Assembly (NCBI GenBank): GCA_965217075.1
Contig: CBDCHC010000005.1
Span: 60,905-124,904, forward strand
From: CBDCHC01 sp965217075
GTDB taxonomy: Bacteria; Pseudomonadota; Gammaproteobacteria; PS1; Pseudothioglobaceae
DNA: 64,000 nt
Direction: 5' to 3'
A program made the position numbers and the translations under genes. Positions 44,405-53,588 of this stretch are shown in pieces. Under the pieces are notes generated by a model, which ran no database searches, was not told the DNA's origin, and saw only the letters and a program-made list of their open reading frames with translations. The first letter of the stretch is position 1. Every line of letters begins with the position of its first letter.

Positions 44405-45640
44405 AGAATCAAATTTTTTCTTCATTGTAGGATTACCGCGAGTTAATTTTTTAATAGTCAAATCATTTGCTTTATCATTCGCTAAACGCAAATTATTTTC
44501 TGATGATAGTAAAGTATCTTTGGTTTTTTGTAAATGCGTAATAGTTTTATCAATCTCATCAATAGCGGTTTTAAACTTACGACTTGCTAAATCATAATTT
44601 TTTGCAAACCCTGTCTTAAAACTCTCAATTTTTTCTTCAAAATTGGTAATATCCACGCTTTGATTTCTCATTAAATTTAACTCTGTTTTATATTCCATAG
44701 AATTCATCGCAGCGTTTTTAAGTAGGGTAATAATCGGGATAAAAAACTGCGGACGCACCACATACATTTTTTCAAATTTGTAAGAAACATCAACAATGCC
44801 AGTATTGTAAAGCTCATTATCTGCCTCCAAAAGAGATACTAAAACAGCATATTCACAATCTTTTTCCTTGCGATCTTTATCTAATTTCGCAAAAAAATCT
44901 TCATTTCTTTTTTTGGTCGCAGTTTCAGTATTTTCATTTTTCATCTCAAACATAATTGAGATTATTTCATTACCACTCTCATCATTTTCTTTGTAAATAT
45001 AATCGCCTTTATAGCCACCTTTTGCGTCATTATCTTTTTCAAAATAAGCCTTTGGAAAGGCAGTTGCTCGCAATTTATTAAATTCAATTTCGCAATGTTG
45101 CTCCAAGGTTTCGCCAACCATTTTTGTAGAGAGTTTTTGTTTAAAGTCCTTTAAACGAATAATCTCTTCATCTCTTGTATTCAGTTCTGTTTTAAATTTT
45201 TCCTCAAGAGATCTTTCAGACAATTCTTTTTCAGTGGCTTTGATTTTTAAATCATTTTTTAAGCCATCTCGCTCTTTTTCAATTAACTTTACCGCCTCAG
45301 ATATGGCTAATTTTTTATGCGTTTCTGCGTTTTGAATTGTTGCATTTATTGTTATAATTTCATTTTCTTTTATTGCTAATGTTTTAGCAAACTCAGCTTC
45401 ACTTTTTGCCTTAAAATCAGATAATTCCTGCTCTTTTTCGGCTAATTTTTCTTGCAAAGAATTTTTAATATTTGCCTCTGCAAGTTTAACAGCATTGTCT
45501 TTTTCTTTGTTTGCAAGCTCTAATCTAGTTGTTATTTCTGTTTCAAATTGATTATCTCGCACTTGTTTAACAATATTAGAAAAACCAGCCTCATCTACTT
45601 TAAATGCTTTATTGCAATTTGGACAAATAATTTCATTCAT
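44396..45640 (-). CDS. DUF2130 (COG4487) coiled-coil protein
   Basis: 414-residue soluble protein of unknown role. A zinc-ribbon-like start (IICPNCNKAFKVDEAGF, Cys6 and Cys9) is followed by a long Glu/Lys/Ala coiled coil (about 30-180). The globular DUF2130 domain comes next (about 185-330: RATAFPKAYFEKDND, then KGDYIYKE, FEMKNEN, YAVLVSLLEADNE). More coil ends the protein. The D...E-x-K-like arrangement in this domain suggests a nuclease-type fold (inference). It is on the opposite strand to its neighbours, and GGAGCGAAAAT precedes the ATG. Such genes are often found in mobile or defence regions. Confidence 0.85.
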   Translation of the reverse strand: MNEIICPNCNKAFKVDEAGFSNIVKQVRDNQFETEITTRLELANKEKDNAVKLAEANIKNSLQEKLAEKEQELSDFKAKSEAEFAKTLAIKENEIITINATIQNAETHKKLAISEAVKLIEKERDGLKNDLKIKATEKELSERSLEEKFKTELNTRDEEIIRLKDFKQKLSTKMVGETLEQHCEIEFNKLRATAFPKAYFEKDNDAKGGYKGDYIYKENDESGNEIISIMFEMKNENTETATKKRNEDFFAKLDKDRKEKDCEYAVLVSLLEADNELYNTGIVDVSYKFEKMYVVRPQFFIPIITLLKNAAMNSMEYKTELNLMRNQSVDITNFEEKIESFKTGFAKNYDLASRKFKTAIDEIDKTITHLQKTKDTLLSSENNLRLANDKANDLTIKKLTRGNPTMKKKFDSLN

Positions 45641-45692
45641 ATTTTCGCTCCTTGGTTTTTGTTTTATGCTTATTATTTTAATTTAAAAATTT

Positions 45693-45948
45693 TTAAATCA
45701 ACTGCAAAAAAGAAATATTTTTATTTTTAATATCCTTTTTTTTATCACTAATTATTTTATAAAACCACTTTTTATCTTTAATATAAGGAATTATTGCAAA
45801 ATTATGTTTAAACTCTAAAACCTTTATAAATCTTTCAACAGCGTCATCTTTATCTAATAAGTTAATAAAATCTTTTTCAAAACCTCCACCATTTGCAGGA
45901 AAAGTTGCAAATAGGGGAACTGTATCCTCTCCATTATTTGCCAGTTAT
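45693..45948 (-). pseudogene. C-terminal remnant of a type III-like restriction subunit
   Basis: The minus strand encodes about 85 residues without a start, bounded upstream by two stop codons. It includes GGGFEKDFINLLDKDDAVER, then FIKVLEFKHNFAIIPYIKDK and a stop at 45693-45695. The pattern resembles the end of type III Res or DEAD-helicase restriction subunits (FEKDF...LD...VERFIK...HNFAIPY). It is only a fragment, just upstream of the DUF2130 gene. Family assignment is moderate. Confidence 0.6.
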
Positions 45949-46039
45949 TACTGTAGGGCTTTATCTATAAGATTTCCTAAAAATGAATAGATGTTATAAA
46001 ATGTTTTTGTATTTAAAAAAAATAAATAAAGGAAAAACA

Positions 46040-46660
46040 ATGTTTGCATTTGGGGAAAGGGTTAAAGGTTATGATACGCTTATGTTTAATGAGCGTGAAG
46101 TGAGAGCGGCAGCAGGGATTGTTTTTTTATTTGCTTTTATGGCATTTATGAATGGTTTTTTAACAGGCAATAATGAGCCGACTAAACTGATGGTTAGTGT
46201 TTTTTTATTTGATTTTTTCATTCGAATTTTTATCAATCCTAAATATGCACCATCAATGGTCATTGGAAGGTGGATAGTTAATAACCAAAAACCTGAATAT
46301 ACTGATGCTGCCCCTAAAAAATGGGCGTGGTCAATTGGTTTTGTTTTAGCAGCAATCATGTTTTATTTAGTGGTTTTGAATGAGATTCGCGGTCCAATTA
46401 ATATTTTGACTTGTGCTTTATGTTTGGGTTTATTGTTTTTTGAAGCGGTATTTGGTATTTGTGCAGGTTGTAAAATTTATAACTTAGTTCATCAAGAAAA
46501 AGTTAAACATTGCCCAGGTGAGGTTTGTGATTTAAGCAGAGGCAAAGATAAAATTCAATATTTAAACATGATGCAAAAAATTATATTTATAATATCAATC
46601 TTTATGCTTTTTTATTTAGTCTTTGGTGGTATTATTAAATTTTTAATTTTTGGAGAATAG
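46040..46660 (+). CDS. DUF4395 membrane protein with cysteine pairs
   Basis: Inner-membrane protein of 206 residues. It starts at Met 46040 (MFAFGERVKGYDTLMFNERE) behind AAAGGAAAAAC; the longer frame from 45983 is not supported. It has about five hydrophobic segments. Cysteines occur as GICAGCKIY and HCPGEVCD near residues 150-175, a feature of this family that suggests thiol or metal chemistry. It is followed after 1 bp by a SoxH-like hydrolase, suggesting a shared function in sulfur or redox metabolism (inference). Confidence 0.8.
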   Translation: MFAFGERVKGYDTLMFNEREVRAAAGIVFLFAFMAFMNGFLTGNNEPTKLMVSVFLFDFFIRIFINPKYAPSMVIGRWIVNNQKPEYTDAAPKKWAWSIGFVLAAIMFYLVVLNEIRGPINILTCALCLGLLFFEAVFGICAGCKIYNLVHQEKVKHCPGEVCDLSRGKDKIQYLNMMQKIIFIISIFMLFYLVFGGIIKFLIFGE

Positions 46661-46661
46661 T

Positions 46662-47573
46662 ATGAACAAAACAATTTTATTTTTAACATTAATGGTTAAT
46701 ATTACAATAGCCTATGCCTCATTAGAAGTGCAGAAAGTGAGCAATAATGTTTATGCATTAGTTGGTGAAACTTCTCAACGTTCACCGAGTAATTTAGGCA
46801 ATAACTCAACGCATGGTGTTATTATTACTAAGGCAGGTGTGATTTTGATAGATTCTGGTGCGAGTTATCGTGGTGCTAAAGAAATTCATCAGATTATTAA
46901 AACACTCACTAACAAACCAATTAAGATTGTTATTAACACAGGGGGGCAAGACCATCGTTGGCTTGGTAATGATTATTTTAAACAATTAGGTGCTAGAATT
47001 ATTGCTTCAAAAAAAGCCCAAAAAGACCAACAAGTGAGAGCAGATTATCACCTGTCAAGATTGGGTAGTTTAATTGGTGATAGTTTAGAGGGCACTAATC
47101 CAGTATTTGCCAATGAAGTATTTGATACGCAAAAAAATATTGAACTGGGTGATGTTAAATTAGCACTATATCATTTTGGTGCGGCACATACTGTGGGGGA
47201 TATTTTTATTTATATGCCAAGTCAAAAAATTATGTTTGCAGGTGATATTGTTTTTAACGATAGAATGTTAGGCATTGGTCCTGCTAAAAACTTTCAAAGT
47301 TGGATAGATGTATTTGAAAAAATGGCGAGTTTTAAGCCAAAAGTTATTATTCCTGGTCATGGTAAAGTATCTGATTTAGCCACAGCGACTAAAAACACAC
47401 AACAATATTTAAAATTTTTGAAAACAAAGATTTCTAAAATTTTGGATAATGATGGTGATATGTTAGAAGCAAGTAAAATAGACCAATCAGAATTTAATTT
47501 TTTAACTGGACATAAATCAATTGCTGGTAAGAATGCTCAATGGGTATTTGAACAAATGGAATTTGATTATTAA
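46662..47573 (+). CDS. Secreted metallo-beta-lactamase-fold hydrolase (SoxH-like)
   Basis: Predicted periplasmic MBL-fold protein of 303 residues; the signal peptide is MNKTILFLTLMVNITIAYA. The usual HxHxDH metal motif is replaced by NTGGQDHRWLGN (92-103). Other metal positions remain: His171/His176 with Asp180 (HFGAAHTVGD), Asp195 (FAGDIVF) and His233 (PGHG). This variant occurs in SoxH-like or quinoprotein-associated hydrolases as far as I recall. ATG 46662 follows GGAG in the end of the DUF4395 gene. Its substrate is unknown. Confidence 0.85.
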   Translation: MNKTILFLTLMVNITIAYASLEVQKVSNNVYALVGETSQRSPSNLGNNSTHGVIITKAGVILIDSGASYRGAKEIHQIIKTLTNKPIKIVINTGGQDHRWLGNDYFKQLGARIIASKKAQKDQQVRADYHLSRLGSLIGDSLEGTNPVFANEVFDTQKNIELGDVKLALYHFGAAHTVGDIFIYMPSQKIMFAGDIVFNDRMLGIGPAKNFQSWIDVFEKMASFKPKVIIPGHGKVSDLATATKNTQQYLKFLKTKISKILDNDGDMLEASKIDQSEFNFLTGHKSIAGKNAQWVFEQMEFDY

Positions 47574-47596
47574 CTTAAAAAAAGGAGAGGGAGAAT

Positions 47597-47638
47597 ATGA
47601 GTAAGTATTATATTTATTTTATCGCGAGTCTTAACTAG
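47597..47638 (+). CDS. 13-codon ORF with strong ribosome-binding site (possible leader peptide)
   Basis: MSKYYIYFIASLN follows AAAGGAGAGGG, an unusually good ribosome-binding site. Its stop codon falls within a terminator hairpin. It is rich in Tyr and Ile. It may be a leader peptide or the remains of a larger gene; there is no direct evidence of expression. Confidence 0.35.
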   Translation: MSKYYIYFIASLN

Positions 47639-47653
47639 CCAAGACTCTATTTT
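47626..47653 (+). terminator. Intrinsic terminator after the metallo-hydrolase gene
   Basis: GAGTCTT (47626-47632) pairs with AAGACTC (47641-47647) around AACTAGCC, followed by TATTTTT. It separates the DUF4395/hydrolase pair from the small secreted-protein gene at 47675. Confidence 0.65.
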
Positions 47654-47674
47654 TAATTTAAAATGGATTAGAGT

Positions 47675-47926
47675 ATGAAAAAAATTAGAATTTTATTTGT
47701 TATTTCTTTGGCATTTATTGCATTAGGTGCATTTGCTACTTCTGGACTAAGTGAATTAGATAATAGTGATAAAAAGCAAAAGGAAAATATAAGCCATAAA
47801 ACTACTGAAGAATGCATAATTCCAACCTATGCTAAAGTAATTGGTCATAGTGATTTGTGGTTAAAACATAATGGCTGCCCGCCCAGAAAAAAAATACCAA
47901 AAAATACATTGATACAAGGTGAGTAA
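47675..47926 (+). CDS. Small secreted protein of unknown function
   Basis: 83 residues with a signal peptide (MKKIRILFVISLAFIALGAFA). The mature part has two cysteines (EECIIPTYAK and NGCPPRKK) that could form one disulfide, and a basic C-terminal half. No family is recognised. It starts 22 bp after a terminator and is the last island gene before the convergent pdxA. Confidence 0.6.
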   Translation: MKKIRILFVISLAFIALGAFATSGLSELDNSDKKQKENISHKTTEECIIPTYAKVIGHSDLWLKHNGCPPRKKIPKNTLIQGE

Positions 47927-47980
47927 TTTAGCGTCCAGCCTCTTATTAGTAACAGCATTACGCCCCTTTATGCATAAATA

Positions 47981-48910
47981 TTAATACGAATTATTATTTA
48001 TAATATATTTTATAGCAGTAAGAAAACTACCGATATTAATGTTAATACTGTTGCTTAAATTAAGCGCTGTGCCATGAGCAACAGATACACGATTAAATGG
48101 CAAACCTAAGGTAATATTAATCGTAGTAGCAAAATCATAAGCTTTAATAACTGGTAATCCTTGATCATGATACATCGCCAGCACAACATCAATATTTTTT
48201 AAATTATTTGCAGTAAAAGCAGTGTCTGCTGAAACAGGACCAACTAATTTAAATCCATTATTTTGCATTTTTTTAATAACAGGCGTTATAACATTTATTT
48301 CTTCATCACCTAAGTAACCGTTTTCACCAGCATGAGGATTTAGCCCACAAACACTAATTATTGGTTTTTGTAGTGAACTATCAATAATGGTTATTATTTT
48401 TTCTAATAGCTCTTTAGTAATAGTTTTACTAACATTTTTTAATGGTAAATGTGTAGTTGTCAGTGCTATTTTTAAATTTTTTGATGCTAGCATCATCACT
48501 GTTTTTTCTACTTTACAAATTTTTGCTAAAAATTCAGTATGCCCACTAAACTTAATACCGCTTTCATTAATAATACCTTTATGAATTGGCCCTGTAATAA
48601 GTGAGATATTATTATTTATACAATAATTAGCAGCAGTTTGTATACTATTTAATACATAACTAACATTAGCTGTATTTAACTGAGCAGCAATAATTTTTTC
48701 TCTACATTTAATAGGATAAACTGTTAGTTCAGTTGCTTTTTTAGTTGGCTTTTCAACTATATTTAGCGTTAAATTTAATAATTTAGCTCTTTGTATTAAA
48801 AAATCTGGATCAGCAAATACTAATAAATTTTTATGAGTTTTTTGTGCATAAATAATTGCTAAATTTGCACCAATACCAGCTCCTTCTCCTGGTGTATAAG
48901 CGATTTGCAT
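47981..48910 (-). CDS. pdxA: 4-hydroxythreonine-4-phosphate dehydrogenase
   Basis: NAD-dependent enzyme of pyridoxal-phosphate synthesis. Zn ligands are in SGHTEF, NPHAGENG and MYHDQGL. The start YTPGEGAGIG and the tail VAHGTALNLS correspond to the usual pattern. At 309 residues it is slightly short at the N-terminus but appears complete. It is the first conserved chromosomal gene after the island and is divergent from the RND genes. Confidence 0.96.
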   Translation of the reverse strand: MQIAYTPGEGAGIGANLAIIYAQKTHKNLLVFADPDFLIQRAKLLNLTLNIVEKPTKKATELTVYPIKCREKIIAAQLNTANVSYVLNSIQTAANYCINNNISLITGPIHKGIINESGIKFSGHTEFLAKICKVEKTVMMLASKNLKIALTTTHLPLKNVSKTITKELLEKIITIIDSSLQKPIISVCGLNPHAGENGYLGDEEINVITPVIKKMQNNGFKLVGPVSADTAFTANNLKNIDVVLAMYHDQGLPVIKAYDFATTINITLGLPFNRVSVAHGTALNLSNSININIGSFLTAIKYIINNNSY

Positions 48911-48998
48911 ATATTAAGTTTTTAGAAAAATGATTTTATCATTTTATCATTTTTTAAGCTAATATTAATAAGTATCATAGCTTTAATCCATTAAAATA

Positions 48999-49026
48999 CT
49001 GATAAAACTTAATTTTATGGTAAAAT
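48999..49026 (+). promoter_or_regulatory. Predicted promoter of the RND efflux pair
   Basis: CTGATA (48999-49004) and TAAAAT (49021-49026) are 16 bp apart, with an extended -10 (TATGG) directly before the -10. It lies 34 bp upstream of the adaptor gene. Three tandem ATTTTATC-like units at 48933-48952 lie further upstream. Prediction only. Confidence 0.4.
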
Positions 49027-49060
49027 AGCTATCAATGTATTGATATTATAAGTATTTGTT

Positions 49061-50146
49061 ATGAAAATTTTATTTATTATTTTAGTTATAATTAGCAATG
49101 TTTCTTTGGCGACAGAATATAACATAGAGGTGGTTCAAGACTCTAAAATTGGCAAGAAAGCCATACTTAGCGGTAGAGTTATTTCTTCTGCTATAGTTAA
49201 TTTATCTGCTCAGTCATCAGGTGATGTTATTAAAATAAAAGGCACAGAGGGTTCTTTTTTTAAAAAAGGTAGTGTTATTGTAGAGCTTGAACAAGAAACT
49301 ATCAAAGCAGAAAGAAATTCTATACTTGCAGAAATAGCAAATGCTAAAGAAACACTTAAAAACTCTAGAATTCGTTATTCACAATCAATAATTTCCCCAG
49401 ATTCAAATAAAATGTTTGGTGGTACTTTTAGTGGTTTTTTAGATCCTGTGAATGATTTTTTTGGTAGAGGAGATCCAGCATTTGATAGATATGTTAATCG
49501 CAGTGAAAAATTTAGCGGCATAAGACAAGCAGAAAATCGTTTAAGACAAGCAGAATTTAAATTAAAAAAAGTTAGTGAAAGATTAAAAGACACTACAGTT
49601 ATTGCGCCATTTGATGGCATAATTATTACAAAAAATATTAATAACGGTGATACAGCAAGAACTGGAGATATTTTGCTTAAGTTTTCTAATATTAAGCAAT
49701 TACAAATAGAGGTTAATATTCCTTCAAGACTTATTAATAATTTAAAGCTACATAAATTTTATCGGGTAAAAATTGATACTTTGCAAAAATTAGTATTAGC
49801 TGAATTAGTACAAATTTACCCTATAGCAGATAGTAATACTCATAGCATAAAAGTAAAATTTAATTTACCAAAAAATACTAATGTTATGCCAGGTATTTAT
49901 GCTGAAATTGAGCTTACTTCTCTTGCTCTAGCAACAATGCTTATTATCCCTAAAAGTGCTATTTTATGGCGTTTAAGCCTACCTAGTGTTTTTATAGTTA
50001 ATAAATTTAATAAAACAGAGTTAAAATTTATTCGTCTTGGTAGCAGTATCGATAATAATAACATCACAGTTTTATCTGGCATTAAAAAAGGACAAAGAAT
50101 AGTAACTAACCCAGATGCTTTTATCACATCTGGCATTAGCATCTAA
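49061..50146 (+). CDS. RND efflux periplasmic adaptor (membrane fusion protein)
   Basis: Periplasmic adaptor of a tripartite efflux pump, 361 residues. A signal peptide (MKILFIILVIISNVSLA) is followed by the split lipoyl domain (SSGDVIKIKGTEGSFFKKGS and later TVIAPFDGIIITKNINNGDT). An alpha hairpin (about 80-165) lies between the lipoyl halves, and beta-barrel and proximal domains follow. It lacks a lipobox. It is 13 bp before the RND pump gene. No outer-membrane TolC gene is nearby, so a shared channel is likely. Confidence 0.92.
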   Translation: MKILFIILVIISNVSLATEYNIEVVQDSKIGKKAILSGRVISSAIVNLSAQSSGDVIKIKGTEGSFFKKGSVIVELEQETIKAERNSILAEIANAKETLKNSRIRYSQSIISPDSNKMFGGTFSGFLDPVNDFFGRGDPAFDRYVNRSEKFSGIRQAENRLRQAEFKLKKVSERLKDTTVIAPFDGIIITKNINNGDTARTGDILLKFSNIKQLQIEVNIPSRLINNLKLHKFYRVKIDTLQKLVLAELVQIYPIADSNTHSIKVKFNLPKNTNVMPGIYAEIELTSLALATMLIIPKSAILWRLSLPSVFIVNKFNKTELKFIRLGSSIDNNNITVLSGIKKGQRIVTNPDAFITSGISI

Positions 50147-50159
50147 ATAAATATCTCAT

Positions 50160-53100
50160 ATGAAAGAAGTAGAATTAGGGTTAGCAGGAAAATTAACTAA
50201 GGCGTTTATTACATCGCCGTTGTCCATCATGTTGTTTTTTGTTATGTTTGCTATTGGCATATTTGGTTTAATATTTACTCCAAGACAAGAAGATCCGCAA
50301 ATATCTGTACCAGTTATTGACTTATTTGTTAATTATCCTGGGGCTTCGTCTAATGAAGTATCAAGCATTATTATCAAACCACTTGAACGCTTGATGTCAC
50401 AAATACTAGGTGTTAAACATGTTTATTCTGTTAGTGATAAAGGCATGGGGGCTATTACTGTTGAATTTGATGTTGGGCAGAATATGAATGATTCTATAGT
50501 TAAAGTGCGTGAAAAAGTAATGGCAAATTTAGAAGTTATGCCACCTGGTGCTAGTGTTCCGCTGATAAAATCAAAAGAGATTGATGATGTACCTATTATA
50601 AACTTAACTCTATGGTCAAAAACATTAGACGATAGTCAGTTACGATCACTTGCTATGGAGGTATTGCAACAACTTGCACAAGTTGAGGACACTAATAATG
50701 GTTTTATTGTTGGCGGTAGAAAACAAATTTTTAAAGTTGATATTTATCCATCAAGATTGGCTAACTACAAAATATCTTTACAACAAATAACACAGATAAT
50801 TAGAAATATTAATGTGCGTAAAAAAGTTGGCAATATTGAGTTAAATAACTTATCTTTAGATGTACATGCTGGAGCATTTTTACAAAATGCCAGTGATATT
50901 GAGAATTTAGTAATTAGCACTTTTAACAGCAAACCAGTATATGTGCGTGATGTAGCTGATGTTGCATTAAAAGCAGAAGAGACTAAGCAAATAGTAAATC
51001 ATTATAGCGGTGCTGCCGCCGATGATACAGCAATAGCTAATGGAGAACAAGCAGTTACCATCGCTATCGCTAAAAAATTTGGCACTAATGGTATTAAAGT
51101 GGCTGATGATATACTAAAAAAATTAGCAACATTAAAAGGTAGGATTATACCAAATGATGTTAATATAAGTGTTAGTCGTAATTATGGTAAATCTGCTCAA
51201 AATAAAGTCAATGCGCTGATTAAAAAATTATTTATTGCTACTGGCGTAGTAACTATTTTAGTATTTTTTGCTTTAGGGTGGCGCCCAGCTTTAGTTGTTA
51301 CTATGGTAATACCTTTAGTGTTATTAATGACAATTTTTGCTACTTGGGTATTTGGCATGACAATTGATAGAGTAAGTTTGTTTGCACTAATATTCTCTAT
51401 TGGTATTTTAGTTGATGATGCTATTGTGGTAGTTGAGAATGTTTATCGGCGTTGGTTGATTGATAATAAAATTACCATTAAAACTGCTATCGATGCAGTG
51501 CGTGAGGTTGGTAATCCAACAATTTTAGCTACATTTACTGTAGTTGCAGCTCTAGTGCCAATGGCAGCTGTAAGAGGAATGATGGGTCCTTATATGATGC
51601 CTATCCCTATTCTTGGCTCCGTTGCTATGTTAATATCATTATTTGCTGCTTTTGTTTTTGCTCCTTATTTTATTATGAAGTTTGTGCCACCTATTAAGGT
51701 TTTGCATAAAATGCATAAAAAAGAAGAAAGAGAAAATAAATTTTTATGTCGTTTTTTTAGTAATATTATTAATAAATTAATGATTAACAAAGTTCTTGGT
51801 TTTGGTTTTTTAATTGGCATAATTGCTACTTTTTTCTTAGTTATTTCAATGTTTTGGACAACTGCTGTAGTGGTAAAAATGTTACCACTGGATAATAAAT
51901 CAGAATTTAGTATAGTGCTTGATATGCCAGATGGAACAGCACTTACGCAAACTCAGTCTACTTTACATAAAATGACAGAAGTTATAAGAAAAATAGATGA
52001 AGTTGTAGCAGTACAAACCTATGCTGGTTTAGCTAAACCATTTGATTTTAATGGTTTAGTCCGTCATTATTATTTGCGAAATTTATCCAATCAAGGAGAA
52101 ATACAAATAACATTAGTAGATAAAAATAAAAGAAAACGTTCCAGTCATGAAATAGCAGTACAAGTGCGCTTATTACTTAAGCCAATTGCTAAAGATGTAT
52201 TTGCTGAGTATGCTGTAGTTGAAATGCCACCAGGGCCTCCAGTATTGCGTTCTGTGGTAGCAGAAATTTATGGACCAGATAGAAATACTAGACATAAATT
52301 AGCAAATGATATAACTGATATTTTTAAGAAAACAAAAACAATGAGTGATATTGATAATTTAATGCGTGATGAATATCCTGTTATTAATTTTAAAGTAAAT
52401 AGAACTAAGGCCTCAAGTCTTGGAATTGATAGTGCCACTATTCAACAAACATTGCTTATAGCTATGAGTGATTATATTGTGGGCACTATTCGTTTAAGTA
52501 ATGCTTTAGAGCCATCTAATATCGTAATTTCTATTCCACTGGCTACAAGGTCTGAATTATCAAATTTATTAGAACTACCAATTCCAACTAAAAATGGCAA
52601 AATGATACCTTTGTCAGAATTAGGTATATTTAGTTATTCTCGGCAAGATGATTTAATTTACTATAAAGATTTATTAGCTGTTGAATATGTATTGGGTGAG
52701 CCAATTGGTGATTTAAGCTCGCCAATTTATGCTATGTTTGCGGTAGACGATGCATTGCTTGATTATAAAACAGCAGCAGGTGATGTTATCCAAGGTAATT
52801 ATTTAGGGCCACCAGATAATGACAATAAACCAAGCTTTACTTGGGCTGGTGAGTGGACAGTTACTTTTGAGACATTTCGTGATATGGGTATTGCTTTTAT
52901 GGTAGCTTTAGTATTTATTTATATGTTAGTTGTTTGGCAGTTTGGTAATTTTATTATTCCAGCTATCATTATGGCACCAATACCTCTTACCTTGCTAGGC
53001 ATTATTCCGGGACATTATTTATTGGGCGCTGAGTTTACTGCAACTTCTATGATAGGCTGGATAGCGCTTGCTGGAATTATTGTACGTAATTCTATCTTGC

Positions 53101-53552
53101 TTATTGATTTTACTGTGCAAGAATACGCTAGAGGAACTAAGTTTTTTGATGCTGTTATTAATTCTTGCAGCTCAAGAACGCGTCCAATTTTAATCACAGC
53201 ATTTGCTTTAGTTGGTGGCTCTAGCGTAATTTTATCTGATCCAATTTTTCAAGGTATGGCTATTTCATTGTTGTTTGGCGTACTTATTTCAACAGTATTA
53301 ACTCTATTGGTTATCCCACTTGGCACTATATCTGTTGGTGAAAAAGTTTGTAAAGATATTGCTATTAATATGGGGCTTATAGAAGATGATATAGATAGTG
53401 ATGCTAAATATAATCAAGAAGATGCAAGTACTGTTACAAAAACAACAGAAGCAGATAATGCTAAAAAATGGTTGAAATCTTTATTAAAAGATAAATACAA
53501 AGTAAATAAAATCGATACAAGTATTTTTTTAAAAAAAGAAGATAATAGCTAA
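50160..53552 (+). CDS. RND-family efflux transporter permease
   Basis: Inner-membrane proton antiporter of the AcrB superfamily, 1130 residues. TM1 (about 18-37) is followed by a large periplasmic domain with IIIKPLERLMSQI and PPGASVPLI. TM4 holds the proton-relay Asp-Asp pair in SIGILVDDAIVVVENVYRR. The second half repeats the plan (MIGWIALAGIIVRNSILLID). Residues 1040-1130 form a long, charged cytoplasmic tail not usual for AcrB. The substrate cannot be predicted; it is not clearly a metal-type CusA. Confidence 0.93.
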   Translation: MKEVELGLAGKLTKAFITSPLSIMLFFVMFAIGIFGLIFTPRQEDPQISVPVIDLFVNYPGASSNEVSSIIIKPLERLMSQILGVKHVYSVSDKGMGAITVEFDVGQNMNDSIVKVREKVMANLEVMPPGASVPLIKSKEIDDVPIINLTLWSKTLDDSQLRSLAMEVLQQLAQVEDTNNGFIVGGRKQIFKVDIYPSRLANYKISLQQITQIIRNINVRKKVGNIELNNLSLDVHAGAFLQNASDIENLVISTFNSKPVYVRDVADVALKAEETKQIVNHYSGAAADDTAIANGEQAVTIAIAKKFGTNGIKVADDILKKLATLKGRIIPNDVNISVSRNYGKSAQNKVNALIKKLFIATGVVTILVFFALGWRPALVVTMVIPLVLLMTIFATWVFGMTIDRVSLFALIFSIGILVDDAIVVVENVYRRWLIDNKITIKTAIDAVREVGNPTILATFTVVAALVPMAAVRGMMGPYMMPIPILGSVAMLISLFAAFVFAPYFIMKFVPPIKVLHKMHKKEERENKFLCRFFSNIINKLMINKVLGFGFLIGIIATFFLVISMFWTTAVVVKMLPLDNKSEFSIVLDMPDGTALTQTQSTLHKMTEVIRKIDEVVAVQTYAGLAKPFDFNGLVRHYYLRNLSNQGEIQITLVDKNKRKRSSHEIAVQVRLLLKPIAKDVFAEYAVVEMPPGPPVLRSVVAEIYGPDRNTRHKLANDITDIFKKTKTMSDIDNLMRDEYPVINFKVNRTKASSLGIDSATIQQTLLIAMSDYIVGTIRLSNALEPSNIVISIPLATRSELSNLLELPIPTKNGKMIPLSELGIFSYSRQDDLIYYKDLLAVEYVLGEPIGDLSSPIYAMFAVDDALLDYKTAAGDVIQGNYLGPPDNDNKPSFTWAGEWTVTFETFRDMGIAFMVALVFIYMLVVWQFGNFIIPAIIMAPIPLTLLGIIPGHYLLGAEFTATSMIGWIALAGIIVRNSILLIDFTVQEYARGTKFFDAVINSCSSRTRPILITAFALVGGSSVILSDPIFQGMAISLLFGVLISTVLTLLVIPLGTISVGEKVCKDIAINMGLIEDDIDSDAKYNQEDASTVTKTTEADNAKKWLKSLLKDKYKVNKIDTSIFLKKEDNS

Positions 53553-53588
53553 TGTTATTTATTATTTATTAAAAAAATTAATAAATTT

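Noticed and set aside
39338..47980. Island as a prophage or conjugative element
   Set aside because: No phage structural, replication, integrase or conjugation genes are present; content and sites fit cassettes and scattered insertions better.
47926..47980. TAGCGTCCAGCCTCTTATT near pdxA as a degraded copy of the RAYT right end
   Set aside because: It resembles the right end (TAGCGTCCCCTTATT) only over a short gapped match; too little to call a second copy.
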